A stretch of DNA of 20,289 nt, taken from the IMG/VR virus record IMGVR_UViG_3300037357_000073, positions 1 to 20,289 of that record, one strand, 5' to 3'. The stretch's first letter is position 1, and each line of letters begins with the position of its first letter. The stretch comes from a virus. The position numbers were made by a program, and so were the translations under genes. Shown here piece by piece: positions 5,729-12,584 of the stretch. The notes beneath the pieces were generated by a model that had not been told where the DNA came from, did not search any database, and was given only the letters and a program-made list of their open reading frames with translations.

Positions 5729-5883
5729 TTTGTAGCACGATATTTCGTACCATTTACTTTCTACTAATGTGTATGGGAAAAAAAAAGATAGAGATATATA
5801 GAAGAGGGTATATATGTGAGGCGAATATATGGTAAAGGACGAACATAGTTGGAACCTAATGGTCCGAAATATCGGACTACAAA
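5729..5883. repeat. Nested inverted-repeat element, copy 1 (155 bp)
   Basis: Ends at 5729-5751 (starting TTTGTAGCACGATATTTCG) and 5861-5883 (ending TATCGGACTACAAA) are inverted repeats matching at 20 of 23 positions. Inside, ATATATA (5794-5800) and TATATAT (5809-5815) form an inner hairpin with loop GAAGAGGG. The interior is AT-rich, with a run of nine A. A relative is at 7244-7383. Confidence 0.75.
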
Positions 5884-5884
5884 G

Positions 5885-5898
5885 GTCGTTGCAACGAC
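5885..5898. repeat. 14-bp perfect palindrome
   Basis: GTCGTTGCAACGAC directly follows element copy 1. It could be an operator half of the control region; no second copy was seen. Confidence 0.5.
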
Positions 5899-5952
5899 TA
5901 ATATGGGGAAATGGCGTTTTTACTATCGAAAACGCAGTTAGTCTCGAATAAC

Positions 5953-6001
5953 TGCATAATTCCATGATTTCTTCTTGACATTCAATGAAACGTGATATTA
6001 T
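5953..6001 (+). promoter_or_regulatory. Rightward promoter candidate
   Basis: TTGACA at 5975-5980, then TGATATTAT with an extended -10 TATTAT at 5996-6001 (15-base spacer) or TTATTG at 17. Just upstream, 5953-5963 reads TGCATAATTCC, the same box that precedes the leftward promoter at 3643-3671, at almost the same distance (11 versus 12 bases). Confidence 0.5.
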
Positions 6002-6132
6002 TGGACGTTAGACCTCGTGCCGCAAGGTCCGGTAATCCTTATTATGTTAAGCTCATCATACACTGATGATCGTAAGTGTTTGATGCTACTGAGGTTATGG
6101 TAGAAGGTAGGGCGGTCCTACCCTTGGCTTGC

Positions 6133-6162
6133 TTGGCACGGGACTCCCACGTACTATATAGT
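6133..6162 (+). promoter_or_regulatory. Rightward promoter candidate before the repeat field
   Basis: TTGGCA (6133-6138), 18-base spacer, TATAGT (6157-6162). A transcript from it would start near 6170 and run directly into the inverted-repeat field, whether as a leader or as a separate RNA. Confidence 0.4.
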
Positions 6163-6185
6163 CAAAACAACTTTATGCAAAATTT

Positions 6186-6597
6186 GAAACCCCACTTCAA
6201 AGGCCCCGATAGGCGGGCTTCAAACCACACTTCAAACCCGCGAGTGGGGCTTCCAAACCCCATAAGATTGGTTGAAGTGGGGCTTCGCGAGGTGTGTGGG
6301 GTTTGACGCATGGGGCTTGCCAGGTTGAAGTGGGGCTTGGTATATGGGGCTTCGACCGCCCCAAGCCCCACTACAAACCCCATAAAACAGTGTGAAGTGG
6401 GGCTTCCCCCTGGACCAAGCCCCACGCTTCAAGCCACACTTCAAACCCCGAGCCTCCTTTATCAAGCCCCATATGGTAGGTCGAAGCCCCACTATGGGTT
6501 TTGAAGTGTGGCTTCGACCCGCACTTCAAGCCACACTTCAAACCCTAATACGCGACTCCAAGCCCCATATGATGGGTTGGAGTGGGGTTTGAAGCAA
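6186..6597. repeat. Inverted-repeat field with AAGCCCC / GGGGCTT cores; candidate origin or structured RNA
   Basis: Six GGGGCTT cores (near 6246, 6279, 6312, 6333, 6347, 6399) and five AAGCCCC cores (near 6363, 6417, 6465, 6485, 6560) occur here, often extended to GAAGTGGGGCTTC or CCACACTTCAAACCC. Neighbouring copies in opposite orientation give strong stems, for example 6482-6494 with 6506-6518 (12 of 13 pairs) and GGGGCTT at 6347 with AAGCCCC at 6363. Two larger units beginning near 6251 and 6371 are offset by 120 bases. Open frames here are by-products of repetition. No gene is called between 5640 and 6671. Confidence 0.8.
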
Positions 6598-6621
6598 CCA
6601 GCGGGCTACTTGTTTATGTAG

Positions 6622-6650
6622 TGGACAAGCCCCAGATTGTATGGTACACT
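6622..6650 (+). promoter_or_regulatory. Rightward promoter for 6672-7235
   Basis: TGGACA (6622-6627), 17-base spacer, TACACT (6645-6650). The end of the spacer and the -10 read TGGTACACT, identical to the scaffold promoter at 15761-15789. Its location rules out the ATG at 6651 as the gene start. Confidence 0.7.
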
Positions 6651-6671
6651 ATGATTAAGAGGAACCTTTAT

Positions 6672-7235
6672 ATGCCAGCACGATCAAAATATCCAGACAT
6701 GCCCGAGGATGCTATCCTGGCCGAATACGCGAACCCCGCCGTGCGGACCAAGGACATCGTCGCTCTCTACGGTATCACCTATGAGGCCCTGCGGGCTCTA
6801 GTGCATCGTCGGAACGTGGCACGCCGCCCTCATGGAAGACGGGCCGGCGGTCCTCCTGTTCCCCCTCGGGTTACCAGCGGTCCCCGGCCTGTGTATGGAG
6901 CCCCGGAGGTTGTGGTCCCTCTCTCCACGCCTCCTGATCGCAAGGTGTCCTGTATACGAACGACTGGTAGCCCCCCTTCCGCCTGGCACCAGCGTAATGC
7001 CGAAGAGGCCATTAAGGCCCGAGAGAAACAAGCGGAGGAAACTCCCAAACCGCCCAAAGGTGCCCGCTGGGGTGACCCCGTTCCCCATGTCGTTGACTAC
7101 CCGACCTGTGCGTGGAACGCGGATGGGACACCCAGGGAGTTGACGAAGGATCAGAAGTACGACTGGGACTTCAGCCAAAATCAGAAGGCTGAGGAGCGTG
7201 CGGCGGGGATCGTTCCTGACGTGCATGTGCATTGA
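6672..7235 (+). CDS. Putative HTH-type DNA-binding protein, 187 aa
   Basis: The preferred start is the ATG at 6672 (MPARSKYPDMPEDAILAEYA), with AAGAGGA nine bases upstream. The ATG at 6651 abuts the -10 box of the promoter at 6622-6650 and would lie outside the transcript. Residues 10-45 read as a homeodomain-like helix-turn-helix: a first helix around AILAEYA, then TKDIVALYGITYEALRALVH followed by an Arg-rich patch. The middle is Pro-rich and probably flexible, and the C-terminal part has WGDPVPHVVDYPTCAW. It is the first gene after the repeat field at 6186-6597 and could bind it, as regulator, replication initiator or small-terminase-like protein. All three are inference. Confidence 0.7.
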   Translation: MPARSKYPDMPEDAILAEYANPAVRTKDIVALYGITYEALRALVHRRNVARRPHGRRAGGPPVPPRVTSGPRPVYGAPEVVVPLSTPPDRKVSCIRTTGSPPSAWHQRNAEEAIKAREKQAEETPKPPKGARWGDPVPHVVDYPTCAWNADGTPRELTKDQKYDWDFSQNQKAEERAAGIVPDVHVH

Positions 7236-7243
7236 GCGAGATT

Positions 7244-7383
7244 TTTGTAGCACGATAATTCGTACCCATTTACTTTCTACTCTCTCTGTGTGAAAAAGAA
7301 GTAATACATATGGTATAGGGGAGTATGTATTATAGTAGCCGGGAACTCTTGGAACAAATGGGTTGTTAATATCGTACTACAAA
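7244..7383. repeat. Nested inverted-repeat element, copy 2 (140 bp)
   Basis: The left end shares about 40 bases with copy 1 (GATTTTTGTAGCACGATA through ATTTACTTTCTACT) apart from one substitution and one indel. The right end is AATATCGTACTACAAAGGT. Terminal arms pair well over the outer 14 bases. The inner hairpin has different but complementary arms, TAATACATA (7302-7310) and TATGTATTA (7324-7332). It starts nine bases after the stop of 6672-7235. Confidence 0.75.
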
Positions 7384-7394
7384 GGTTTACCCAC

Positions 7395-8102
7395 ATGTTA
7401 CAAACCACACCACTTCCCCAACTCCTGCCAGGTAAACCCAAGCCGGCCTTCGCTCGGATCGCCGGCTTGGTATGGAGGGTTCTATTATGCTCTCTGATGA
7501 TTTGGTCGATGTCTATCCTTTGTGGGTCTATGGCTGGGCCTCTTGGGACTCGGTCGATTCGCCCTTTGATCCTGGGGCTTTCCCCCGCCAAGGGCGGGAA
7601 CCCCATCGTCTACGGGGCGTACCCGCTGATCGTGGCAATGGACACAACCGCGACGGACCGTGCGGGATTCGAGGATTGGATTGATATCATCGCGGCCGAG
7701 TTTCCCCAGGGGTGCATCGTGATCGTTGGGCACGGCAACGACATCGGGGGCCAGTGGGCCATCTTCCCGACTTCCGATGACGTTCCCTTTGATTGCCGCC
7801 CCTTTGCCGGCTGCCCGGTGCCCCTAGACTGGTTATGCCACTGCCTTCGACACGACTACGGTGATGCTATACCCATAGTCATCCTTAGCTGTAATCCTTG
7901 TCACGACCGCATCACAGACATTCCCAATTGCTGGCAGGCCACTGAGTCAATCTGGATCACACCGGACGCCTATGTGGCTAGTGCCGTGGTGCTGGCGAGG
8001 AGTATGACCGAGCCCAACGTGGTCGGAACTTTCGACAGGTTCCGGTGCTTCTACGAGAACCGCACAACCAAACCCACTACGCGACCCACCACAAAGCCAT
8101 GA
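7395..8102 (+). CDS. Caspase/CHAT-like protein candidate with frame ambiguity at its N-terminus
   Basis: The frame is open for 235 codons from 7395, but the first part is doubtful. A GGAGGG ribosome binding site at 7474-7479 serves an ATG at 7487 in another frame, giving MLSDDLVDVYPLWVYGWASW, which looks more natural. That frame could pass into this one by +1 slippage at CCC-C (7583-7586), followed by AKGGNPIVYGAYPLIVAMD. The body has a hydrophobic strand ending in GHG (His113) and, 53 residues later, a strand ending in LSC (Cys166). This spacing and strand context are as in caspase-like and CHAT peptidases. The C-terminus is a Thr/Pro/Lys tail. Function is unproven. Its stop overlaps the next start (ATGA). 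Confidence 0.65.
   Translation: MLQTTPLPQLLPGKPKPAFARIAGLVWRVLLCSLMIWSMSILCGSMAGPLGTRSIRPLILGLSPAKGGNPIVYGAYPLIVAMDTTATDRAGFEDWIDIIAAEFPQGCIVIVGHGNDIGGQWAIFPTSDDVPFDCRPFAGCPVPLDWLCHCLRHDYGDAIPIVILSCNPCHDRITDIPNCWQATESIWITPDAYVASAVVLARSMTEPNVVGTFDRFRCFYENRTTKPTTRPTTKP
7438..7470 (+). promoter_or_regulatory. Stable leader hairpin upstream of the GGAGGG site
   Basis: CCAAGCCGGC (7438-7447) and GCCGGCTTGG (7461-7470) form a perfect ten-base stem with a 13-base loop, ending four bases before GGAGGG (7474-7479). No U-run follows, so it is more likely a translational control or RNA-stabilising hairpin than a terminator. It argues that the downstream coding region starts after it. Confidence 0.55.
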
Positions 8103-8323
8103 TACCCACCGTGTTCCTACTGCTCACCCTCGTGCTGCTCCCGGCCATACTGGTCGTGGTGCCATGGTCATATAAGCGGCGGGCTCTACGGCGTGCATAC
8201 TATGAGAAAGAGAACGACCTGATCCGCAAGGCCTTCCTGATGAATCGGTTCAAACGATGGATCAGGGGCCAGCAGTACGTAGGCCCGGATCAGATTCAAC
8301 CGAAATGGACGACCTTCAAATAA
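8099..8323 (+). CDS. Small single-pass membrane protein, 74 aa
   Basis: The ATG at 8099 overlaps the previous stop (ATGA), implying coupling. Residues 2-22 (IPTVFLLLTLVLLPAILVVV and on) form one hydrophobic segment, followed by a basic amphipathic tail (SYKRRALRRAYYEKENDLIR). The layout, N-terminal anchor with charged cytoplasmic tail, fits holin- or spanin-like lysis accessories but also many unrelated small phage membrane proteins. No lysis partner (endolysin) is visible in the window, so a lysis role is not claimed. Confidence 0.7.
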   Translation: MIPTVFLLLTLVLLPAILVVVPWSYKRRALRRAYYEKENDLIRKAFLMNRFKRWIRGQQYVGPDQIQPKWTTFK

Positions 8324-8336
8324 GCAGGAGTACTAG

Positions 8337-9065
8337 ATGTCACTCTGGACAGGTTTCACTAAAATCCTCGGTCAGGGCCTCGCCATCATTGGCGGGGCAA
8401 TCGGCGTCAATGTTGATGGCACTACCATTACCATAAACGACAGCAACCAGTTAGTGTCCTCTGGCGGTGGCGGCGTCCCTGTCACTGGGCCTTTCGAGTA
8501 TGTCAATACAGAACCCCTGACTGACGGCAGTAGTAACCTCTACTACGGAACAGGGACCTATCTTTCGGATGCCAGTGGGAATCTCTACTACTCGGACGGT
8601 CAGGTACTGGCGGACTCCTTTGGGAGCCTTTACTACGACTACAACAACAAGGAACTAACAGATGGCGTCGGAACCCTTTACTACGGCAACGGCAACAAAC
8701 TGGCAGACCACAACGGACACATTTACTACAGCAACGGCACCGCAATAACGATCGGCACCGGAAGCCTGACTGCGACATCGATTTATTTTAACACATCGCA
8801 GACGACCACTAATGGCAGTACGTCGGGCTCTACCGTGTCCAGTATGCCCTTTACGGGAACCGCATACAAGAAGGTCGTGATCTACGTCAACGCCTTGGTC
8901 AATGCAACCTCCACGTCCTATACCTTCCCCACGGTGTTTACAACCCAGCCAGCTTTTACATACATCGCTAGTGGGGACGCTAGCCTACTGACCCTAAGCA
9001 CCACTACGGTAACCTTTGCTGTTGGAACGTTTTCCAGCGGCTGGATCATCATTGAAGGATACTAA
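8337..9065 (+). CDS. Repeat-containing virion or tail-fibre-like protein, 242 aa
   Basis: ATG at 8337 behind GCAGGAG. The N-terminus is hydrophobic and Gly-rich (ILGQGLAIIGGAIGVNV), then a Gly hinge (SSGGGG, 41-46). Residues about 59-134 hold five repeats of 15-16 residues with the core [LA]-[TS]-D-x-x-G-x-LYY-x-x-G, the YY pairs ending at residues 70, 85, 100, 116 and 131. The C-terminal 100 residues are Thr/Ser/Val-rich beta strands ending WIIIEGY, a composition typical of fibre tips or decoration domains. A role in the virion surface or receptor binding is inferred from composition and neighbours only. Confidence 0.7.
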   Translation: MSLWTGFTKILGQGLAIIGGAIGVNVDGTTITINDSNQLVSSGGGGVPVTGPFEYVNTEPLTDGSSNLYYGTGTYLSDASGNLYYSDGQVLADSFGSLYYDYNNKELTDGVGTLYYGNGNKLADHNGHIYYSNGTAITIGTGSLTATSIYFNTSQTTTNGSTSGSTVSSMPFTGTAYKKVVIYVNALVNATSTSYTFPTVFTTQPAFTYIASGDASLLTLSTTTVTFAVGTFSSGWIIIEGY

Positions 9066-9067
9066 CT

Positions 9068-9394
9068 ATGCCACAGATTATCAACACCACCCCTCTCACT
9101 CCGGTCCAACAGACGGCGGCGAGGTACGCGGCCCAGGCCAACCAGCAATGGCTTCAGTTGGCCCAGTTGTTTGCCGGCCTTACCAGGTTCATCTACAGCA
9201 ACCCGGCCGGGCCGCAGGCAGCCTTTGATGCCTTCGGCACGTCCGCTGCCGACTTGCTGACCATGGGCAATGCGTATTCCGCCCTCGTCACTGCGTATAC
9301 GGGCGTGGCTCCCGCGTCCCCCGTCCCTGTCGGCTCGACCATCACGGTGAACACAGACGGGACCGTTACCTACACTGCCCCCGCGTCTGCTTAA
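9068..9394 (+). CDS. Hypothetical protein, 108 aa, likely virion-associated
   Basis: ATG at 9068, two bases after the previous stop, with GAAGGA upstream inside the previous gene. Residues 1-80 are Ala/Gln-rich and helical (AARYAAQANQQWLQLAQLFA). The C-terminus turns to a short Thr/Val beta segment (VGSTITVNTDGTVTYTAPAS). Coupling to the fibre-like gene suggests a partner of that structure, but no family is recognised. Confidence 0.7.
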   Translation: MPQIINTTPLTPVQQTAARYAAQANQQWLQLAQLFAGLTRFIYSNPAGPQAAFDAFGTSAADLLTMGNAYSALVTAYTGVAPASPVPVGSTITVNTDGTVTYTAPASA

Positions 9395-9409
9395 ACAAAG
9401 GAAACTCCC

Positions 9410-9856
9410 ATGGCTTCACAAGGAATGAAAAAAGGGGAAACCGTCAGGTTGGCCCTCGATACGACGGACACCTATACGGCGAACCAGGCAGTGGGCGTCT
9501 ACGACTCCAACGGAAACGTCCGGCCTATTCAGTCCTGGGAGCGGCTGGTCATCGACTCGATCAACTGTGATGTCGATGCGTCGGCGTCCCGTGTTGCTCT
9601 TCTGGACCCCGGATCGGCAACGGCCACAACCAGCGGACAGTTGCTAGCCAGTTTCGCCTTCGATGGCGTCGGTGAGTCCCACGTTGACGACGAAGGGATC
9701 AACGTCAGTGTTGGTACTACGCCCACGTTGCAGGCCCAGGCTGCCGGCGGCGTACACTTCATCGCCAATGCCCGTGTGGTCAACGGCAAGAGCCAGGGGG
9801 TTCGGGCCGGGTACAAAGAGCTTTTAACTCCTGGCGGGAACAACACTGGACAATAA
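9410..9856 (+). CDS. Hypothetical beta-rich protein, 148 aa, likely structural
   Basis: ATG at 9410 behind AAAGGAAACTCCC. The protein begins MASQGMKKGETVRLALDTTD and is rich in Val, Thr, Gly and Asp with predicted beta alternation (VRPIQSWERLVIDSINCDVD). No signal peptide, membrane segment or catalytic motif is seen. Short beta proteins in this position are often head decoration or fibre components, which I offer as inference from position. It is the third of a tight three-gene group. Confidence 0.7.
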   Translation: MASQGMKKGETVRLALDTTDTYTANQAVGVYDSNGNVRPIQSWERLVIDSINCDVDASASRVALLDPGSATATTSGQLLASFAFDGVGESHVDDEGINVSVGTTPTLQAQAAGGVHFIANARVVNGKSQGVRAGYKELLTPGGNNTGQ

Positions 9857-9860
9857 GGTT

Positions 9861-10298
9861 ATGTCGTTTTTAGGAAAGGGAATGCCCTACAAAGACCTGC
9901 AAAGTCCCGCTGCCCGTGCCAGTCGGAAACGACGCAGCCGGAAGTATTACGAGACGCATCGAGAGATGTTGATCGAAAAATCCGCCGGATACACGGCGGC
10001 TAACTTGACTAAGATTGCCTTACGCAGGGCTAAGCACCGGGTTAAAAAATATGGCCTCACGCCCGAGGATGTAGAGCGTATGTTCGTTGAGCAGGGTGGC
10101 CGCTGTGCTGTAAACTCGGCACATGAAATATCCATGGTGTTCGGTTCGCCTTCGATCAGGCATATCGACCACGACCACAAGACTGGGAGGGTCCGTGGGC
10201 TGGTGTGCGGGCGGTGTAACGTGATGTTGGGAATGGGGAACGACGACCCCGAAACCTTACGCCTTGGGGCGGAATACCTGGAGCGACATGGCCAGTAA
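9861..10298 (+). CDS. Endonuclease VII-like HNH nuclease
   Basis: The 145-residue frame has a basic Arg/Lys/Tyr arm (SRKRRSRKYYETHREML), then GLTPEDVERMFVEQGGRC (66-82), the metal-binding core HIDHDHKTGRVRGLVCGRCN (101-120) and a C-terminal helix. This matches the recombination endonuclease VII family (T4 gp49-like, ββα-metal), which cleaves branched DNA or acts as a homing-type nuclease. The first zinc knuckle, normally CxxC, here reads CAVN, so one Cys is missing; Cys116 and Cys119 are kept. The start may instead be the ATG at 9882, which has AGGAAAGGG just before it, while the ATG at 9861 has a weak site. It sits beside terminase genes, where HNH nucleases often occur. Confidence 0.88.
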   Translation: MSFLGKGMPYKDLQSPAARASRKRRSRKYYETHREMLIEKSAGYTAANLTKIALRRAKHRVKKYGLTPEDVERMFVEQGGRCAVNSAHEISMVFGSPSIRHIDHDHKTGRVRGLVCGRCNVMLGMGNDDPETLRLGAEYLERHGQ

Positions 10299-10653
10299 AC
10301 CTCCCACACGCCCACCCCCGCCTGTACGTCCGGTGAAGCTGAAGGCCGATACTCTACGCGAGATCGGCCTGGAGGCTCATTCCGTTGATGAACAGGGCCG
10401 GTCAATCACCAACCAGGAGGCCCTGTATCGACAAATGTGGAAGCAGGCGTTAGGTTGGACCGACCTTGTGCGGGACGAATGCGGCTATGCCCGCAAGGTT
10501 GTTCACGAGCCGAACCTGACAATCAGCAAGTCTCTGCTGGAGCAGTTGGCCGGCAAACCCGGTACGGCACAAGTCGAAGAGAAGAAGGGACCCTCGGCCG
10601 CTGAACGGGTCCGGGCCTTGGCAGTCGAACGTGTAAACGCCATCAAGACATGA
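10288..10653 (+). CDS. Possible small terminase subunit, 121 aa
   Basis: The start is the ATG at 10288 (MASKPPTRPPPPVRPVKLKA), with GGAG six bases upstream. It overlaps the end of the nuclease gene by 11 bases, and a longer version from 10264 lacks better support. After a Pro-rich tail come two predicted helical regions (NQEALYRQMWKQALGWTDLV, and SKSLLEQLAGKP), and the C-terminus is basic and helical (AAERVRALAVERVNAI). The stop overlaps the terminase start by four bases. Small terminase is suggested by position alone; no clear HTH is visible, so it may be another terminase-adjacent protein. Confidence 0.6.
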   Translation: MASKPPTRPPPPVRPVKLKADTLREIGLEAHSVDEQGRSITNQEALYRQMWKQALGWTDLVRDECGYARKVVHEPNLTISKSLLEQLAGKPGTAQVEEKKGPSAAERVRALAVERVNAIKT

Positions 10654-12584
10654 ACTCTTTTGCCTCACAGCCTGATATCAAAGAGCCGGTCCTGGCAGAG
10701 TCCTGGACCTGCCCGATCACGGGTATGCGGGTTCCACTCGACCCAACAAAGAATCTCCTGTGGCGTGCGGACCTCCTGGAGATGGCGGAGACGGACCCGT
10801 TACTCCAGACTGATCTCTACACGGCCTGCTCTCAGTCCGCAGAGTTTTTCGTTTTGGCCTTCTGCTTTACGCTCCGGGTCTTCAATGTAGGTGTCAACGG
10901 TATCTTACAACAGGCCGAAGAGAAGCACGTCCCATTCTGCCTGTGGCCGGAGCAGGCAAAGCTGTTTGAACGGCTGGTGCAGTGCATCGAAGACGGCGAG
11001 GAGAATCTGACTGATAAGTCCCGAGACATGGGAGCCACCTGGCTGCACATTGCGGCCGCGACCTGGGCTTTCCTGTTCAAGCCGCACACGTCTGGCCTGT
11101 TCATCAGTCGTAAGGAAGACGTGATCGATCAGCTTGATGGCATGGTCAACAACTATCCGAACGGCCGGCTCGCGGACCCTGGTACTCTGTTCGGCAAGAT
11201 CGACTACATACTTAACCGGTTGCCGGCCTGGTTTCTTCCACTTATGGGCCGGAAGAAACTACATCTTGTGAATCACAGCAACGGCTCGCGTATCGATGGC
11301 GAGTCGAGCAACGCAGCGGCAGGTAGCTCTGACCGTCGCGATTATATTTTCCTGGATGAAGTCGCCAAGATTCCCGAAGCGGAGTCCATCATCCAATCCA
11401 CAAAGGCGGTGACAGCATGCCGGCTATTCTGTTCAACCCCACTCGGTTCAGGTACAGCCTTCAGCAAGTTACGCCTGAGCGGTATGGTGCCGGTGTCGGA
11501 ACTGATGTGGTGGGCGTCACCCGAGAAGGCCAAGGGCCTATACGCGGCCCAGGATGCCCTGGGACGATGGAAGATGCGATCCCCATGGTACGATGCACAG
11601 TGCCGGGCGTCCTCCCCGAAAGAGGTCGCTACTGAAATCGATGCCGACCACCTAGGCAGCGGGGAGCGGTTCTTTGAGGATGCGATCATACTGGAGCACC
11701 AGAAGCTGCTGGCTCGGCCCCCTCGGGTTCGGAAGACGATTGCGTTCAAGAGAACGCTAACGGATGAATTGGTGGTGAGGGCCCTGCGATCCTCCGACAG
11801 CACTACATTAAGTTACACCAGCACGGATGGGCCGTGGAAAATCTGGTGCCCTCTCGTCAGCGGTCGCCCCGAGCAATCGAAGACCTACACGGTCGCGGCC
11901 GATATCAGCAAGGGACAGGGGGCGTCAAACAGCGTGTGCGTGATTGGCTGCAACGAAACCCACGAGAAGGTCGCTGAATATGCAGATGCGAATACACCGC
12001 CGTATGAGTTCGCGAAGATCGTCGCCGCTGCTGCCCTATGGGCCGGGGGACGTGACAAGAGGCCAATGGTCATTTGGGAAAATAACGGTGACCCTGGTAT
12101 CGACTTTCAGCGGGTGCTGGTACATACTCTTAGGTACCCAAACCTTTATTTTGATCGTCAACCAGGAACACTACGCCAGAGAATCGGAAAGAGGTATGGA
12201 TGGCGAAGCAACACGGATAAGAAGGCGGAAGCGTTGGGTGTACTTCGTCGAGCATACGCAACGGGTAAGATCATTGATCGCTCGTCCCAGTCGCTTACGG
12301 AGTGCCTGTCTTATATCCATTATGACGGTGGTGGCATTGGTCCGGCAGCTTTGGTCAGTGAGCCGGACGCCGCCCGCAAGGCCCACGGTGACCGAGTCAT
12401 CGCAACTATGTTGCTGACCTGGGTGTGGGGGAACTCCGGCGGCACAGTACGCCCTGAGAAGTCCACGACTCCCGAGAGATGCTTCGGCCATCGCCTAGAG
12501 CAATGGCGAAAGACCCGCAAAGAGAACAAGGATGGTCTACCACGGATCGGGCAAGTTCTGCATATGGATGGGAGCTATGTATGA
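10650..12584 (+). CDS. terL: Terminase large subunit (packaging ATPase and nuclease)
   Basis: This 644-residue protein drives genome packaging into the prohead. The ATPase domain shows a divergent Walker A-like segment KSRDMGATW starting near residue 122, Walker B IFLDEV near 233-238, and a coupling segment FCSTPLGSG. The RNase H-like nuclease domain starts with AADISKGQGAS (Asp418), continues with VIWENNGDPG (Glu477) and ends with HGDRVIA (Asp581), giving the expected acidic triad. Length is slightly above the common 450-600 because of an N-terminal extension. The start overlaps the previous stop (ATGA), and its own stop overlaps the portal start in the same way, so the three genes are coupled. 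Confidence 0.93.
   Translation: MNSFASQPDIKEPVLAESWTCPITGMRVPLDPTKNLLWRADLLEMAETDPLLQTDLYTACSQSAEFFVLAFCFTLRVFNVGVNGILQQAEEKHVPFCLWPEQAKLFERLVQCIEDGEENLTDKSRDMGATWLHIAAATWAFLFKPHTSGLFISRKEDVIDQLDGMVNNYPNGRLADPGTLFGKIDYILNRLPAWFLPLMGRKKLHLVNHSNGSRIDGESSNAAAGSSDRRDYIFLDEVAKIPEAESIIQSTKAVTACRLFCSTPLGSGTAFSKLRLSGMVPVSELMWWASPEKAKGLYAAQDALGRWKMRSPWYDAQCRASSPKEVATEIDADHLGSGERFFEDAIILEHQKLLARPPRVRKTIAFKRTLTDELVVRALRSSDSTTLSYTSTDGPWKIWCPLVSGRPEQSKTYTVAADISKGQGASNSVCVIGCNETHEKVAEYADANTPPYEFAKIVAAAALWAGGRDKRPMVIWENNGDPGIDFQRVLVHTLRYPNLYFDRQPGTLRQRIGKRYGWRSNTDKKAEALGVLRRAYATGKIIDRSSQSLTECLSYIHYDGGGIGPAALVSEPDAARKAHGDRVIATMLLTWVWGNSGGTVRPEKSTTPERCFGHRLEQWRKTRKENKDGLPRIGQVLHMDGSYV

Noticed and set aside
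6162-6592. Several overlapping frames of 64-87 codons within the repeat field
   Set aside because: They follow the repeats, overlap each other on both strands, and lack convincing starts; the DNA repeats explain them.
6186-6597. CRISPR array
   Set aside because: Repeat cores are short, occur in both orientations and at irregular distances, with no fixed-length spacers and no cas genes nearby.
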